From Setaria digitata (Eukaryota; Nematoda; Chromadorea; Rhabditida; Setariidae): a stretch of DNA of 64,000 bases. A model generated the notes under the pieces. It was not told where the DNA came from. It made no database searches and saw only the letters and a program-made list of their open reading frames with translations. A program made the translations under genes and the position numbers. Where the stretch lies: contig RCAB01000336.1 in the NCBI GenBank assembly GCA_003640385.1, forward strand, positions 1 through 64,000, read 5' to 3'. Position 1 is the stretch's first letter; the number at the start of each line of letters is the position of its first letter. Below are positions 50,101 to 61,346 of the stretch, piece after piece.

Positions 50101-52333
50101 GTTATTTATCAGTTAAGAAGCTTATTAACATTCTCATTATCATTGCATTTTTTATGTCTTCTGCTTTTATTTGCTTAACATTTCATAAGCAAACAAGATT
50201 TAAGTAGAAGTATGCTTACGTGTGATATGGTAGTTGTTTCGTTGTTCAGGTTTATTTCTTTCCTTTGAAAAACATTCACATGCTAATTCGCTATGTCATC
50301 TTATAGGAGAACATAATTTGATGCCAAAGTTAAGAAGTATGATATATAATTTTAAGCTTTTATTGAAAGTGGTTTTAAAAGAAATTTCATCACCACTGTA
50401 ATACAGTAATCTTTTTGCAAGCTATAAGAATTACTTAAAGCTTCATATTTTTGCCATTTAGTCCTTCTGCTCTTCCACCTACTATATTTGACATATTATT
50501 TCGGCCGTTATTTTTTCTGAAATGAACATATTGTTATGGACTGTATTCACTGAATATGTCATATAATCTATATAATGTACAATACGATCTGAGAATCTTA
50601 CGAGAAGTTCGTAGTGTAGCTCTGTATTTTAAATTCCAACTGGTTTTTGTGTCTGTAAGAGGAAATATAATATGTTTATTATGAGATTAGTTAACATGAA
50701 TTATTGCAGCATGAGTTTGACCCTAATTTTGGGATTAGTTTATAGAGTTTTTTCTTTTTTTTTTTTTTTTTAGCAAATCCTGCGATAGCACCAGCGTCAA
50801 TGTGGAATCGGCAGGATATTGTAGAATTCAAAAACACTATTCGGAAAGAGGGTAATGAGAGCGTCATTAAAGTTGGACATGGCGAGACAGTAACGGTGGG
50901 TTTCATAAGATCAACATATTGGTTATTTTGCTTTTCGGGAAAGGGATTGAACAGCATTCGAGCACACAAATCAGAATAGCTTCCGATAAGCTTGGGTAGT
51001 GCTGTTTATTTCACATAAGTTTTGAACACTCTTTTTCTTACATAAATATTCAGCTTCCAGATGGAAGTACATTAAATGTGTAGAACTTAACTGTGTCACT
51101 GTAGGTCCGTGTACCAACTCATGAAGAAGGCAGTTGTTTGTTTTGGGAATTTGCAACTGATCATTATGATATTGGTTTCGGTGTATTTTTTGAATGGACA
51201 GTATCTGAAACTAATCGTGTGAGCTTTTTTTTTTTTATTAAATTCAAGATGTAGTTCGAATTTTTTTTTACTTGGGATGATTTCAAGTATTATCAGTTAG
51301 TGAGTAATTGTGGACGATAATAAAGTTGTTGAGTGTAGAGAATGTTAATTATTGGACTTTTTAGTTGTAAAGGAAGTAACATAATTGTTATATAAGTTGT
51401 ATCATCCAGTTAATGGGATGGGAGATGTTGTATACTAGCGTTGTTAGTAATTTGCTCTAAGGCAGACAAATATTTTGTATCTGAATGTAAATGGGATGTT
51501 TTGTTGTGTCTGTATATCGTTTTAATAGAATGATTACACTTGCTTTGGTATTCCAGGTCTCGGTTCATGTATCTGAGTCTTCTGATGAAGAAGCGGAAGA
51601 AGAGTTTTTGCAAGCACAATTAAGGGCTAATGATGTTGAAAGTGGTAGTCCTGTGGGAGAGAAGCAAGCGGATCCAAACAAACCACATATCGATGAGATT
51701 GTTCCCGTTTATCGACGTGATTGCCATGAGGAGGTTCATATTATTTTGAGTAACAAAGGGAATAGAACTAAGATGAAGGATGAATTCTGTGAAGATGTTT
51801 CGGATTCTTTAAAATCTAAAATTTCAAGTCATCTTGAAAATTTGTTTATTAAAATTCTTTTTACTTGGACTGTATATTTTCTGCAATTTCTCAAGATTTG
51901 ACAAATTTATCTTATATCCACATTGCAACAAAAAACTGAGGGTGATTTGCGCAATATGGATTGCACTTTACTCTGTTATATTCTTTTCGTTTATGTGTAG
52001 TAATCGCGTAATGATGATTGACTTGCTTGATACTTTTCAGAATTTGTTTAATAAAAAATTATAATCCTTGTCGAATGTTTACAGTTTCTTGCTGCTTGTA
52101 GTTTATTAAATGCGAAATACATAAGTTAAGCGTAAAATTGATTCTCTTGTAGTTGATCCTTTATTTTTCCATACCTTTTGAAATTTCGATTTTAATTACA
52201 TAATCTTTCCTTGAAGGTATATGCTGGTAGTCACGTGTATCCGGGACGCGGTGTGTATTTGTTAAAGTTTGACAATTCATATTCATTGTGGCGCTCCAAA
52301 ACGTTGTATTATCGAGTATATTACAGCAATTGA
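35145..52333 (+). CDS. ACBD3: ACBD3/GCP60 orthologue (acyl-CoA-binding and GOLD-domain Golgi protein)
   Basis: Golgi-associated adaptor with an N-terminal acyl-CoA-binding domain, a Gln-rich middle and a C-terminal GOLD domain; in mammals it binds giantin and recruits PI4KB (family knowledge). Exons: 35145-35274, 35502-35643, 39657-39791, 39981-40058, 40577-40664, 47821-48049, 50774-50895, 51105-51218, 51557-51733, 52217-52333; 1332 nt, 443 aa, in phase. ACB domain about 20-130 ([38 protein letters not shown]). Gln-rich coiled-coil-like middle 140-215. GOLD domain about 275-440 ([68 protein letters not shown]), nearly identical to human ACBD3. The first ATG follows a TTTTTTTAG acceptor by four bases; a second in-frame ATG is at 35154. 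Introns 2 (4.0 kb) and 5 (7.2 kb) are unusually long, and intron 5 contains an antisense LRR gene. Confidence 0.94.
36644..36666. repeat. Poly-A tract, 23 bases
   Basis: Uninterrupted A run in ACBD3 intron 2. No retroposed coding sequence was recognised immediately upstream. Confidence 0.9.
38491..38513. repeat. (AT)n microsatellite
   Basis: Twenty-three bases of alternating A and T in ACBD3 intron 2. Confidence 0.9.
41892..44579 (-). CDS. Leucine-rich-repeat protein (F-box/AMN1-type LRRs), nested antisense in an ACBD3 intron
   Basis: Exons, minus strand: 44579-44535, 44124-44000, 43889-43745, 43640-43510, 43424-43178, 42846-42562, 42456-42347, 42183-41892; 1380 nt, 459 aa, in phase. The N-terminus ([15 protein letters not shown]) shows no clear F-box. 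It then has [18 protein letters not shown], followed by Cys-containing LRRs: [107 protein letters not shown]. This cysteine-type spacing is usual for FBXL/AMN1 substrate-recognition LRRs, so a ubiquitin-ligase adaptor role is possible but inferred. All exons fall inside ACBD3 intron 5 (40665-47820). A strong GAGTTG|GTAAGT donor at 41982/41981 may end the last exon earlier and lead to an unseen 3' exon. Confidence 0.82.
43960..43979. repeat. Poly-T tract
   Basis: About 20 uninterrupted T residues in an intron of the LRR gene, between exons 44124-44000 and 43889-43745. Confidence 0.8.
44827..44880. repeat. Inverted repeat with 20-bp arms (hairpin)
   Basis: The left arm at 44827-44847 (TATAAACGATTG, extra C, CTGCTACT) pairs with the right arm at 44861-44880 (AGTAGCAGCAATCGTTTATA) apart from one bulged C. 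The loop is about 13 bases and can itself pair further. The size resembles a small-RNA precursor hairpin or a tiny miniature element, but there is no further evidence. Confidence 0.8.
45619..45870. repeat. Pair of diverged direct repeats
   Basis: Segments starting at about 45619 and 45787 both read GGCTTCAAAAA, then ATGC, AGGTGGT and CATTAAAAAA with similar spacing, 168 bases apart. They are probably a decayed duplication; the alignment was done by eye. Confidence 0.35.
46366..46481. repeat. Degenerate trinucleotide tract (GCT/ACT, then GAT)
   Basis: Interrupted GCT and ACT triplets are followed by GATGAT runs. In one minus-strand frame it reads as poly-Ser ([10 protein letters not shown]), but no gene context supports translation. 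It lies in ACBD3 intron 5. Confidence 0.8.
48050..50773 (+). other. ACBD3 intron 6, no gene seen
   Basis: A 2.7-kb AT-rich intron between the Gln-rich middle and the GOLD domain. It contains a short purine (AG)n run near 50016-50030 and chance frames only. Confidence 0.75.
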
Positions 52334-53097
52334 TCAGGTTTTTAATTACTTAATCTCCAACCTAGGTTAATTTATTATATCAGTTGTTGACTGCGGATAA
52401 TCAGATGTCTTTACAATATATTTTTTGGAGTAACTGATTCTGTTGCAGAATCAAATTTTTGGAGAAATTCAAAATTCTTTACATGTATGCTGTACTTCTC
52501 AGCATACATTAAAGTAAGCAAACATGCAAATTCATGTTTGTTTGATAAGCTTATTTCATGGCAGATCAAATTATGTTATAGGTCGTTTCCTAACTTAATT
52601 TTCTAGCATTTATAGATTTGAGAATCAGAAACTTGTCAACTGCCGAAAAATTGTCAAGTTTTAATTGTGTAAATAGACTGTTCGGAAATATTTTTTAAAG
52701 AACACAGTTAATCTTAGTTATTATTTTAGTTTAAAAAAACAGAAGCATTTGAAATTGAACACCAGAAGACCTGAAACATTTAGGGATAATACTGCAGAAA
52801 TGTTTACCACAGGGATGATTATGTTTTATTCATCTAACCCACACGGATTTTTTGTTTTTAAACGATGAAACTATTTGAATAGTGGATATTCAATAGTCTT
52901 TTTGTATTATCGCATTTTCAGATCACCTTTCTTGGTACACAGAATAATTCTGAGTTGTTGTTTTAGAAAGAAAATCAGCATATTCTCTTTGCTTTTATTT
53001 TTGCCTTCGAATATGAGGCATTTAGAGTAAGATTGAGGAACACCATTTAATATCATTTTTATGAAGTATTTTATCAAACAGAGGTCTGATATTTCGA

Positions 53098-53244
53098 TAT
53101 AAGGAAAACCNTTATAAGGAAAGCCTGAGTTGAGTTATTACGACTCAGAAGAATGAAGAATACAAGTTCTTTTAGGANATATAAGGAAAACCTGAGTTGA
53201 GTTATTACGACTCAGAAGAATGAAGAATACAAGTTCTTTTAGGA
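53098..53244. repeat. Tandem duplication of about 65 bp interrupted by single N bases
   Basis: The unit starting ATAAGGAAAGCCTGAGTTGA at 53114 recurs at 53181 with one substitution (period 67). A short third start (ATAAGGAAAACC) is at 53099. Single Ns sit at 53111 and 53178, exactly 67 bases apart. The unit contains the palindrome CTGAGT...ACTCAG. Confidence 0.9.
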
Positions 53245-54281
53245 TAAAATTATGACTGATGGTAATACTGAAAATTGTTTTTTGAGCTCACTGTTATTAA
53301 AATTCTTTCCACATAATGCCCGTTTCAGACGTTTGAAAGCGCTCTAACTTGAACGCTGCCATGAAAAGGCAGGATTTTTGTAAAAAGCAGAAGTAATTTC
53401 AATAAAAATCATTCATTAGACTTGGCTGTGAGTTTTTAATGAAGATTTATTTCAGATTAAATTGTTCATTTTCTTTTTTTTTTAGAAGCTTCCTTGGTTT
53501 TTTTTCAAAAACGTTGCATTAAATGGTGAACAAATCGGTTATCCGTATGAAAGCTGCATGGGCATTGTTTTATTGTTTGTTTTTATTAGTATTATTACTT
53601 CTAGTATATATTTAGAAGTTTAGCTATTCTTGATTGGTTTTTCAGCTTTTCATATGCTGAACTTGAGTTTCAATTCCAGTAATTTTTTGTAAAAATGGAT
53701 TAGAACAAATTAGTTGCTTAGAAATGTGATTGTTGATTTGGTCAGAAGAAAAATCATTTAGCCAAAGAATATAATGACAAAAGTTTGGATATCTTAGCCC
53801 AGTTCCTTTCACAACGATACTTCAGATATTTATCTTTTATTTATCTTTTTTAAAGTGTTGTAGAAGTAATGCTAGCGCGACTCAAATATTTCATTTAATT
53901 TGAGATTACATGAATAGTTAAGAATTTATAGCAACAAATATAGAACATACATGTTTTGAACATCACCTATTTATGGAATTAAAATATTTTTTAAATGTTG
54001 GAGGAATGTCATTGCTTGCTAGGAAGTAATGTTGCGGTTACTGTTACCTAGTACTATTTACGAATAATCTCTAACTGCAGTGATTTCGATTTCATTACTG
54101 TCGTTTACTGTGATAATCGTTACTGGATATTGGGTTCCGGTATTTATCATAAATAAAGTACCGTGGTTTTGGTTGATTAGTGATAGTTTTTTTTTCTGTT
54201 ACATACTTCACCTCAATTTTCTTTTCTTTTGATTTGAATGGAATTCAGTTTTCTCGTATTTTTCCCATTCTATATCCCGTT

Positions 54282-54503
54282 CTATTCCTCTTTTTCTGAG
54301 TGAAGCTTAATAAAATGTATTTGATCTGTTTGTTGAATTTTGTCCTCTTTATAAAACACCGACACTTTAACATACTGGTTGTACAAACTTCTGTGTAATT
54401 TCTCGAAATAAACGACACCGTGATTATCAGTGCTACATTGTTGACCATCAAACAGAATACTGAGACTATGTTGATTAGTTTCGAGAGATCTACTAGTATA
54501 CAA
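54282..54503 (-). CDS. Unrecognised frame, possibly a last exon
   Basis: The minus strand is open for over 70 codons, ending in VSVFYKEDKIQQTDQIHFIK and a charged tail before TAG. It has no in-frame ATG at its start, so if real it is an exon rather than a whole gene; no partner exons were found. Amino-acid composition is balanced, unlike the Phe/Leu/Lys-rich chance frames around it. Confidence 0.2.
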   Translation of the reverse strand: MYTSRSLETNQHSLSILFDGQQCSTDNHGVVYFEKLHRSLYNQYVKVSVFYKEDKIQQTDQIHFIKLHSEKEE

Positions 54504-56122
54504 AATGTTTGTGAAGGAGCGTAATTATAATGAATTTGATGTATGGTAAGTATGGTTCTTTATATTAACACAATGGACCATACCTTGATTCCAAGGACAC
54601 ACACATCATCACTTCAATTTCTCCATTTTCTCAAATACAGATAGATAGCAGTGCTACTGTTTACCGGTAATTTCGCTTGCTTACTGCTGCTACTTGTCAA
54701 CTATCGAAGAGAGATTTCTTTCTATTCTTTTTTTTTGTGTAGTGATGTTTTGTGTTTGTTTTATTCATCGCTTATATTGTCTTAGTGTTTGACGTAGCTA
54801 TCGAGAATCTCACTTCATTATTGTACAATGGTCTTGAAGTTGGGAACATTTCTCAGATAACTTTTTCACTTTTAAGTTGATCACATGCAGTGATTTCCCA
54901 AATTCCCGAACAGGTGTGGCGGTTCAGGCGCTCAGTGGTATTGAAAGCCTAATTCAAATCCACTATTTAGATTGGCTCTTAGGCCTTAGATGTACCAATT
55001 TATTATACCGTTTGAAAATATGTCACTCAGAATAACAGCCCATCCTGTTAACCAGTGTTTCCATATCTCACAGAAAAGCAGGTAAATGAAGTCTAAGGGA
55101 TGATCTTTTAAAAGACGATAAAGTGGTTTTTAAGATGAAATGTTGCTGCAATTTACCGGGATGCTGAAATGCTCAGATTAGTTGATCATATTCAACTGGT
55201 TGATAAGATTAGGTGGCATACCTGTCGACATAAATCATAAATCAGCTAGATTAAAAAATATAATAAAATCTTGTGATGAATTATATCTATCATACATACG
55301 TTCATCCAGCTATCATTGATGGAATTTGATAACTTCCACTAAAAGGATCTTAGAGAAAGATCTCGTAGGAGTGTATAAGAAGGTATCTTTGAGGAGATGA
55401 TGCTTTGTCCTTGGTTCTTCTGAAGACTTAGTGTCTTCTGGAAACCTGGCGGGTAGTCAATTTCACTTCAGTTCTCCAGTATATGTATACCATTTAAATC
55501 AACCCTAAATATTTTGTGTGCAGCAATTGTGTTATTGAAATTCAATTTCACATAACACTGCTAATACTGGAATAGAGTTGAGTCATAATTGTGATAGACT
55601 CAGATTGTCATAATCCATCTGGCGAGAAGAGAATAACGAACTGACTAGGTCCTGTTTGAATAAATTAATAATTATTTTGCTCATGATTCTGTAATTAAAT
55701 CGTTTCGCACTGTTTATCAATATATCTGTACATCATGAATTGTTATTGTTCCATATGTTTCAATATGATAATAATTACCGTTCTGTTTTTAATTGCTAAC
55801 TCATTTCTGAATTAAGCTTTCCTTTGTCCGTACTCCGAGATTTCCCTTCGGCTGTTTCCTTCCCTTATCAGGGCAATTAATTTATACTACACTTTGTTTC
55901 CTTGATGAAAAAGGATGAAATTTGTTAACTATGATTGTCCAATATTGTTTATTCTCTTTGAGGTAGAAGTGTTTTGTTTACTGTTAGGGACGATTCATTT
56001 TGGATAACAAAAGTCAAATCAAAAATATATCATTCATTAATAATCAATCTCTTCTGGAAATTAATAAAGCTTCGAAATTGGGAAATCACAAAAAAGCATG
56101 CCTAAGTAAAAGATTTATTGTA

Positions 56123-56125
<3 letters not shown>

Positions 56126-56153
<28 letters not shown>
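56126..56153. repeat. Poly-T tract, 28 bases
   Basis: Uninterrupted T run in intergenic sequence. Confidence 0.9.
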
Positions 56154-59100
56154 CATTGAGAACACTGTAAAAAGCAAATATAATCAACAGAAATAAATTG
56201 GATCTGTGAAGGAAATGGTTGCAGCTATTATATTTTAAAAATCGAATTCAGTTAAGAAATCTCGGAAATCGAAATCGAATTAAATGAAATTCAAAAGACC
56301 TTTTTTTTAGTAGTTTAGAAACGATTTACTCCTCTCGGGGAATGAATTGTATTCAAAGTGATTGCATTTATTGGAAAGCATTCAACAAATGTTTGTCGTA
56401 ATGATTCAGAAGAAGGAAGGCAAAATGCTAAGGGAATGGTTAACGGTATTTGGAAAAGTTCCTTTACTGATACACTTCTACCCTACCTCACTTTGGAATC
56501 TCTCAACAACCTTCTATAAATTGTTCACTTCTATCAATCACTTATTCTTTTTCCTCTCGAAAGCATTCGATTCATTTGTTCTTTCTTGATGAAATAAATA
56601 CTAGAGATTGGTAAAGCGATAAAAGTTGATTTATTTCAGAAATGAGAAAGATCGCTAGCTAAGTATTATCATAATTCTCGCCTTTGAAAGTGTTATCGTC
56701 TCCTCCAGACTTCTCTTATCCTTGAATCTATCAAAGCTTTCTAAGTGTTAAAGTTTAGAATTCAAGATAATTCAGTGGGCGAGATATTCGTTCTTTATTT
56801 CTTCTTGTCTTTGACTTTTCAATATTCAAAAACTATTTAATTTTCAATTATAGAAAAAAATTGAATTAAACCATTCAATGAATAGCTGCAGAAAGGATCT
56901 CTTAACAAAGTGTAATTAATTCGTGCGGCGGTGATCAGTTGTTTAGTATGTTTGTTTGTTTACCTTCAACATCCGCACTTTACACTTTTCCTCAAATAAA
57001 AATAAAAATTTCAAAAGAAGAAACCTTTGCATGGATACATATTTTTTGTCATTTTTTTTATTTTTTAGTTTTTTTTTTTTTTAATTCTTATTTTTTTAAA
57101 GGAAAAATAGCCGTGATTGATTTAATTTATTTAATGTTTCGAATTTTTAATATACTTTGAATGAAAATTATGGTTGTTTGTTAGTCAAATAAAAATGTGA
57201 AGTTTCCTGCGAATGCTTTTATTTTGTGGAACTTTTTAAAAGTTTTATTTAATAATATTTAATGTTGCTGTTTTTTTGGTTAAAAAAAAGAAATGCTTTT
57301 TACCATTTCTTCTGTAACGATTATAAGTTCAATTGTCTTTGCCAATGTTGGCAAAATGGGGCACTCATTTTAAACGAAAAGAAATTTGTTGGTAAACAAA
57401 AAATGAAATTAAAGAATACAAAGAAAAAAATGTATTATTACAGAAATCACCTGGATAACTTGCTTATCAGTGACAGGCCAATTTATGAACTGATGAAATT
57501 ATCACGCGTGTTCACATTTTTGTTCTTAGTCAAGTTTAAGTATAGAACGATTCTGTTTTTTCAGATGAGCCTAAAAAACAATTGGACATTCGCAGCTTCT
57601 AAAATATTGAAAAATAGAGAATAGGTAAAAGCATAGAGCGAAAGCATCAATAATGAGATTTTAGACAGTTCTATCACGTTAATTAATGAGATCTCTCGTA
57701 GCATGCCATATCCAAAACAACATTTTCAGCTATAAAGTCTATCCAAGCAAACAAAGCAGCTGTGATTGAAAGTTGCAAAATTGATTTGTAAATGATTTTG
57801 AGAATTTTATTTAATGGAAAATAAAGTGTTAATTGAAAAGAAACTAAATATCCCAATTTTCGTGTTCAATTCAATTCCTCAGAAGTGATTTTTAAATCCA
57901 TTAACAATTCCGGATTACTACTGAAGTGTCAGAGAATGAATGAATTTCATTTTATTTCCCTGAACGGGACGGGACCACTGTCACCCCAAAACCAATTGTT
58001 AGTTTTAAAAACTTATAGATTTTAAATCTTAAATTCTTGGTCATTCCAATCCAGAACTATTTCGTATCGAATTTATTTTATTTTTACGGGAGTCATTTCT
58101 GATTGCGCAGAGTGCAATGTTTTCAAACTAATATTTCCTTCTGTAAATGCATTTGTCCGATAATTCATTTCATTTTATATTATCATATCATATGCTTATG
58201 ATCAGCAAATAAAACATTTGCATTTATTTATTCTTTAGAATGCAGGTCTTTTTTTCCTTGGCTTCTTGGCTTTTCTTACAAAGCAGGAATTTACTAGTCC
58301 CAAAAGTTCTTGTTGCCGAGAGCATTTCAGTCTCAAATGTGAAATAACTTGAAGACCTCAACCAATTTCCAAAAGAGGAATGGAACAATGGCTTTATTTA
58401 TCCATTTAATAGATATTTCAGCATGAACTGTCATCAAATATCATTCATCTTACAAGAGAAATGAAATTACGCTTATTCCTGTCACCTTTATCATTTATCC
58501 TGCTGCAAAAGTAAACTGGGCACCAAACTGTATAATTATTTACATTTTCGAAATTATTTCTGGAACTGATTCCAAATCGATCAGTCCATATGTACAACAT
58601 TGATTATTAAATTTTTCCCAGTCTTTAACTTCAAGGAATGATTTATCATTTCATCCTGCTTCATCATAGTGCATCAAAGCACGCTTCACTAATGGCTAAT
58701 TCAATCTCTGATGATTTATTGTTGTTTAGAAAATTGCTGAATGAATTGCATTTTTCTAATTCTTATTGAGATTAAAATGAGTGCAATTTTTGTAAGTAAT
58801 ATATTAGAGTGTGGACATTTGAACAAATTCTTCCTAGAACCTTGTGTTAGGTACCATATGCTAGTATAATAAATATATCGATCAGAATCAGTGATCTATT
58901 CTCAATTTAAATTTTCCGAACTAAAAATTAGCAGAATCATGGGAATCTTTAACAAATACAAATAAAAATTATTGTTCAAATAATTTTGAGAGATGAGATT
59001 TGTTTGCACACTGATTACAAGTACCGAACTGCCAAAAAGCTATCATCTAAAATTGCCGAATATATTTCAGATCAAGCCAGCAAAATTTCCCATGTAACAT

Positions 59101-59491
59101 GTGTAACATATAAATGCATGTAAGTAGCTTCTGTTCTGCAGAACGTTCTTGGACTGCGAGGGTAAAGGTACTTTAAATTTTTCAAAAATTTTGAAAACTT
59201 TTAAAATTTTCTGTCTTCTTGACATTTTGAAAAGTTCTACAATGCACCAAATAATATGACCAAGTATGAAGTCTACACTTGACCAATTTCAAATTAGTTT
59301 TATAGTTAATTCGAAATAATATGTCTTGTCAGGTTTTTCATGAGAATGAGTTTCAAAAAATAATTAGAAACTGTATGAATAATTACAATATAAATTTTTC
59401 TAGTCCTCTTAACAATAAATGGCCTTGAATAATATGCATCTTTATTTATATCAATCAGTTTGGTCATTTCCTGTTTGCATAAAATTTCCAC

Positions 59492-59515
59492 TTTTTTTTT
59501 TTTTTTTTTTTTTTT
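59492..59515. repeat. Poly-T tract, 24 bases
   Basis: Uninterrupted T run in intergenic sequence upstream of the Ly6-like gene. Confidence 0.9.
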
Positions 59516-60644
59516 AATCTAAAGATTTTCTCTTCAATCTTCACCAAAATCTTTTCGGATTCATATGACCGATTGCCTAACACATCCGTTCACATTTTCA
59601 AATATGAATCGTTACGGTTTAACCATTCACTTGGAATGGTAATAAATTTCAATTATCTCTTTTATGGCCCAAACAATACCTTATCATTTGTTATCATAGT
59701 TGCTATTTTTGTGTTATCAATAGTTGATATATTCTTTATTCAAGTCTTTTCTCACTCATCTTCTTTTTTATGACATATTTGGCCCTTCTTTTTCTTTGCT
59801 TATTTCTACATTCCTTTTTCACTAAACTTAGCTCATTACCAAAGTAAAATAACAATTAGACTGACGGAAATTTTGAACATGCTAATAGGCTACAATTATA
59901 TAATTATGCGGACAGCAGTTGGCCGATTTTCGGTCACTCGGCCCACCAACTATACATTTATGGTGATTGACATTTCAAGATGGAATCACACTTCATTTAC
60001 CAGCTCTTCCTTCTCTCTGTCCTAGTTCGAATTTTTGCTACAGATGTTTCCTTAAACTTGGCTTTATTCCGACTCCTTTACTTTACTTTTACTCATTTCG
60101 TTCATTCAGTTTCCTTTCTATTAATATTACAGTTGACTAATCAACTGGCGAATCCACCTGAATTAATTAATTAGCAGATTAATAAGAACAAACTGCTAAA
60201 ATTGCTTTTTTTTTTCGTAGGGATTTGGATGGATATCTGAAATGAAATATTTCTCCATTTTTCTAACATTAGTGTTGCTGCTCAGTGCTCATTTATTTTT
60301 TTCAGAGTTTCGTTAAAGTTGTTGCTTACTCTTTCCTGATTTGTTCGGTTCATTTTTTTCATAATTTTATTGAATTCGAAAAAAATTGACAAACAAACTC
60401 ATTTATTGCGTTTAAATGTTTGACAGATTTTAAAAAAATTTCGCAAAAAAAAATAACAAATCGTTATATTCCGTAGGATTGTCTATAATTACCATTTAAA
60501 TGCTTTTAGTTTGTTCTTTTTACTTATTCGCTTAGTATGAATTTCAAAAGCTGTTATTAACTTAATAATGATAATAATTGATAATTTCAGATAAGTTGTA
60601 ATGCAAAAGAAGATAATGTTTCTGTTGTCAGTATTGCAATAATA

Positions 60645-60650
60645 TTGCAG
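60645..60650 (+). promoter_or_regulatory. Putative trans-splice acceptor of the Ly6-like gene
   Basis: TTGCAG ends two bases before the start codon, leaving almost no 5' UTR, as is common after spliced-leader addition. Confidence 0.45.
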
Positions 60651-60652
60651 GC

Positions 60653-61346
60653 ATGATAATTTCCATATTATTACTAATTTTATCATCACTATCAGTTACT
60701 GGAGCAATTCAGTGCTATTCTGGAAATCAGCTGCAGATTATTGAATGCCCAAGTATCAACTGCATAAAACATTCATATGGTTTTGATACGGTACTCTTCT
60801 TTTATCACTTAGGACGAATCGTTAAAACACTGTATCAATGTTTAGGTCATTAATATTAGTCACTAATTATCATTAATTATTAGCACTGCCATTGGTGGTT
60901 CCTGAGATTCTTAAAACGAGTAGAAAAAAATCTCACTATGATTAAGTCTCTTTCTCATTTAGTTTGAATTTCACTGATAAAATCACATTTTTTTTTTAGC
61001 TGAGTATAACAATCATTTTCGTTTTTTTTTTACTTTCTGCTAACATTTTAGCTGAAATAGTCCGAGACACACATTATTGCTATGATATGAATCTTGCACT
61101 CTTTTTCACAAATTTAATAAATGTTCAAAATTTAAACATGGAACATTTCTTCAGGCAAGATATTGTGACGGCACTGGAGGATCATCCATCTGCCAAACGT
61201 ATCGTATATTTGAAGCTTGTGAAATTGTTCCTAATTTGGGTCACATATGTTGCTGTACCAATAACCTTTGTAATTCTGCTCAGTCTATTTTCATCTCCAA
61301 AGTTCTTTTATCAGCATTGACTCTATTATTGACAAAAATATTGTGA
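60653..61346 (+). CDS. Three-finger (Ly6/uPAR-like) protein, secreted or GPI-anchored
   Basis: Exons 60653-60790 and 61155-61346 join in phase 0 to give 109 aa. Residues 1-18 (MIISILLLILSSLSVTG) are a signal peptide; the ATG follows a TTGCAG acceptor by two bases. The mature part has ten cysteines (21, 32, 37, 50, 59, 68, 78, 79, 80, 85) ending in CCCTNNLCNS, the CCxxxxCN signature that closes Ly6/three-finger folds. After residue 88 there is a hydrophobic tail (VLLSALTLLLTKIL) compatible with GPI-anchor addition. Function is unknown; nematode Ly6-like proteins include receptor modulators (family knowledge). The second exon is easy to miss because a longer, wrong frame overlaps it. An AATAAA lies at 61559-61564, about 210 bases after the stop. 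The pairing of the two exons is supported by phase and cysteine pattern. Confidence 0.8.

Larger units (their letters stand above)
52334..60652. other. Intergenic region, no confident gene
   Basis: About 8.3 kb of AT-rich DNA between ACBD3 and the Ly6-like gene. It contains the interrupted tandem duplication at 53.1 kb, long poly-T tracts (56126-56153, 59492-59515) and a minus-strand frame at 54282-54503 with protein-like composition but no recognised family. Other frames look like chance. Confidence 0.65.

Noticed and set aside
54900..54965. tRNA-like segment (GTGGCGGTTCAGGCGCTCAG ... TTCAAATCC)
   Set aside because: It resembles box B and part of a D arm, but I could not form an acceptor stem or a complete cloverleaf by eye.
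61087..61320. 77-codon plus-strand frame over the Ly6 second exon
   Set aside because: It reads the exon in the wrong phase. The GCAAGA frame starting at 61155 gives the cysteine pattern and the hydrophobic tail.
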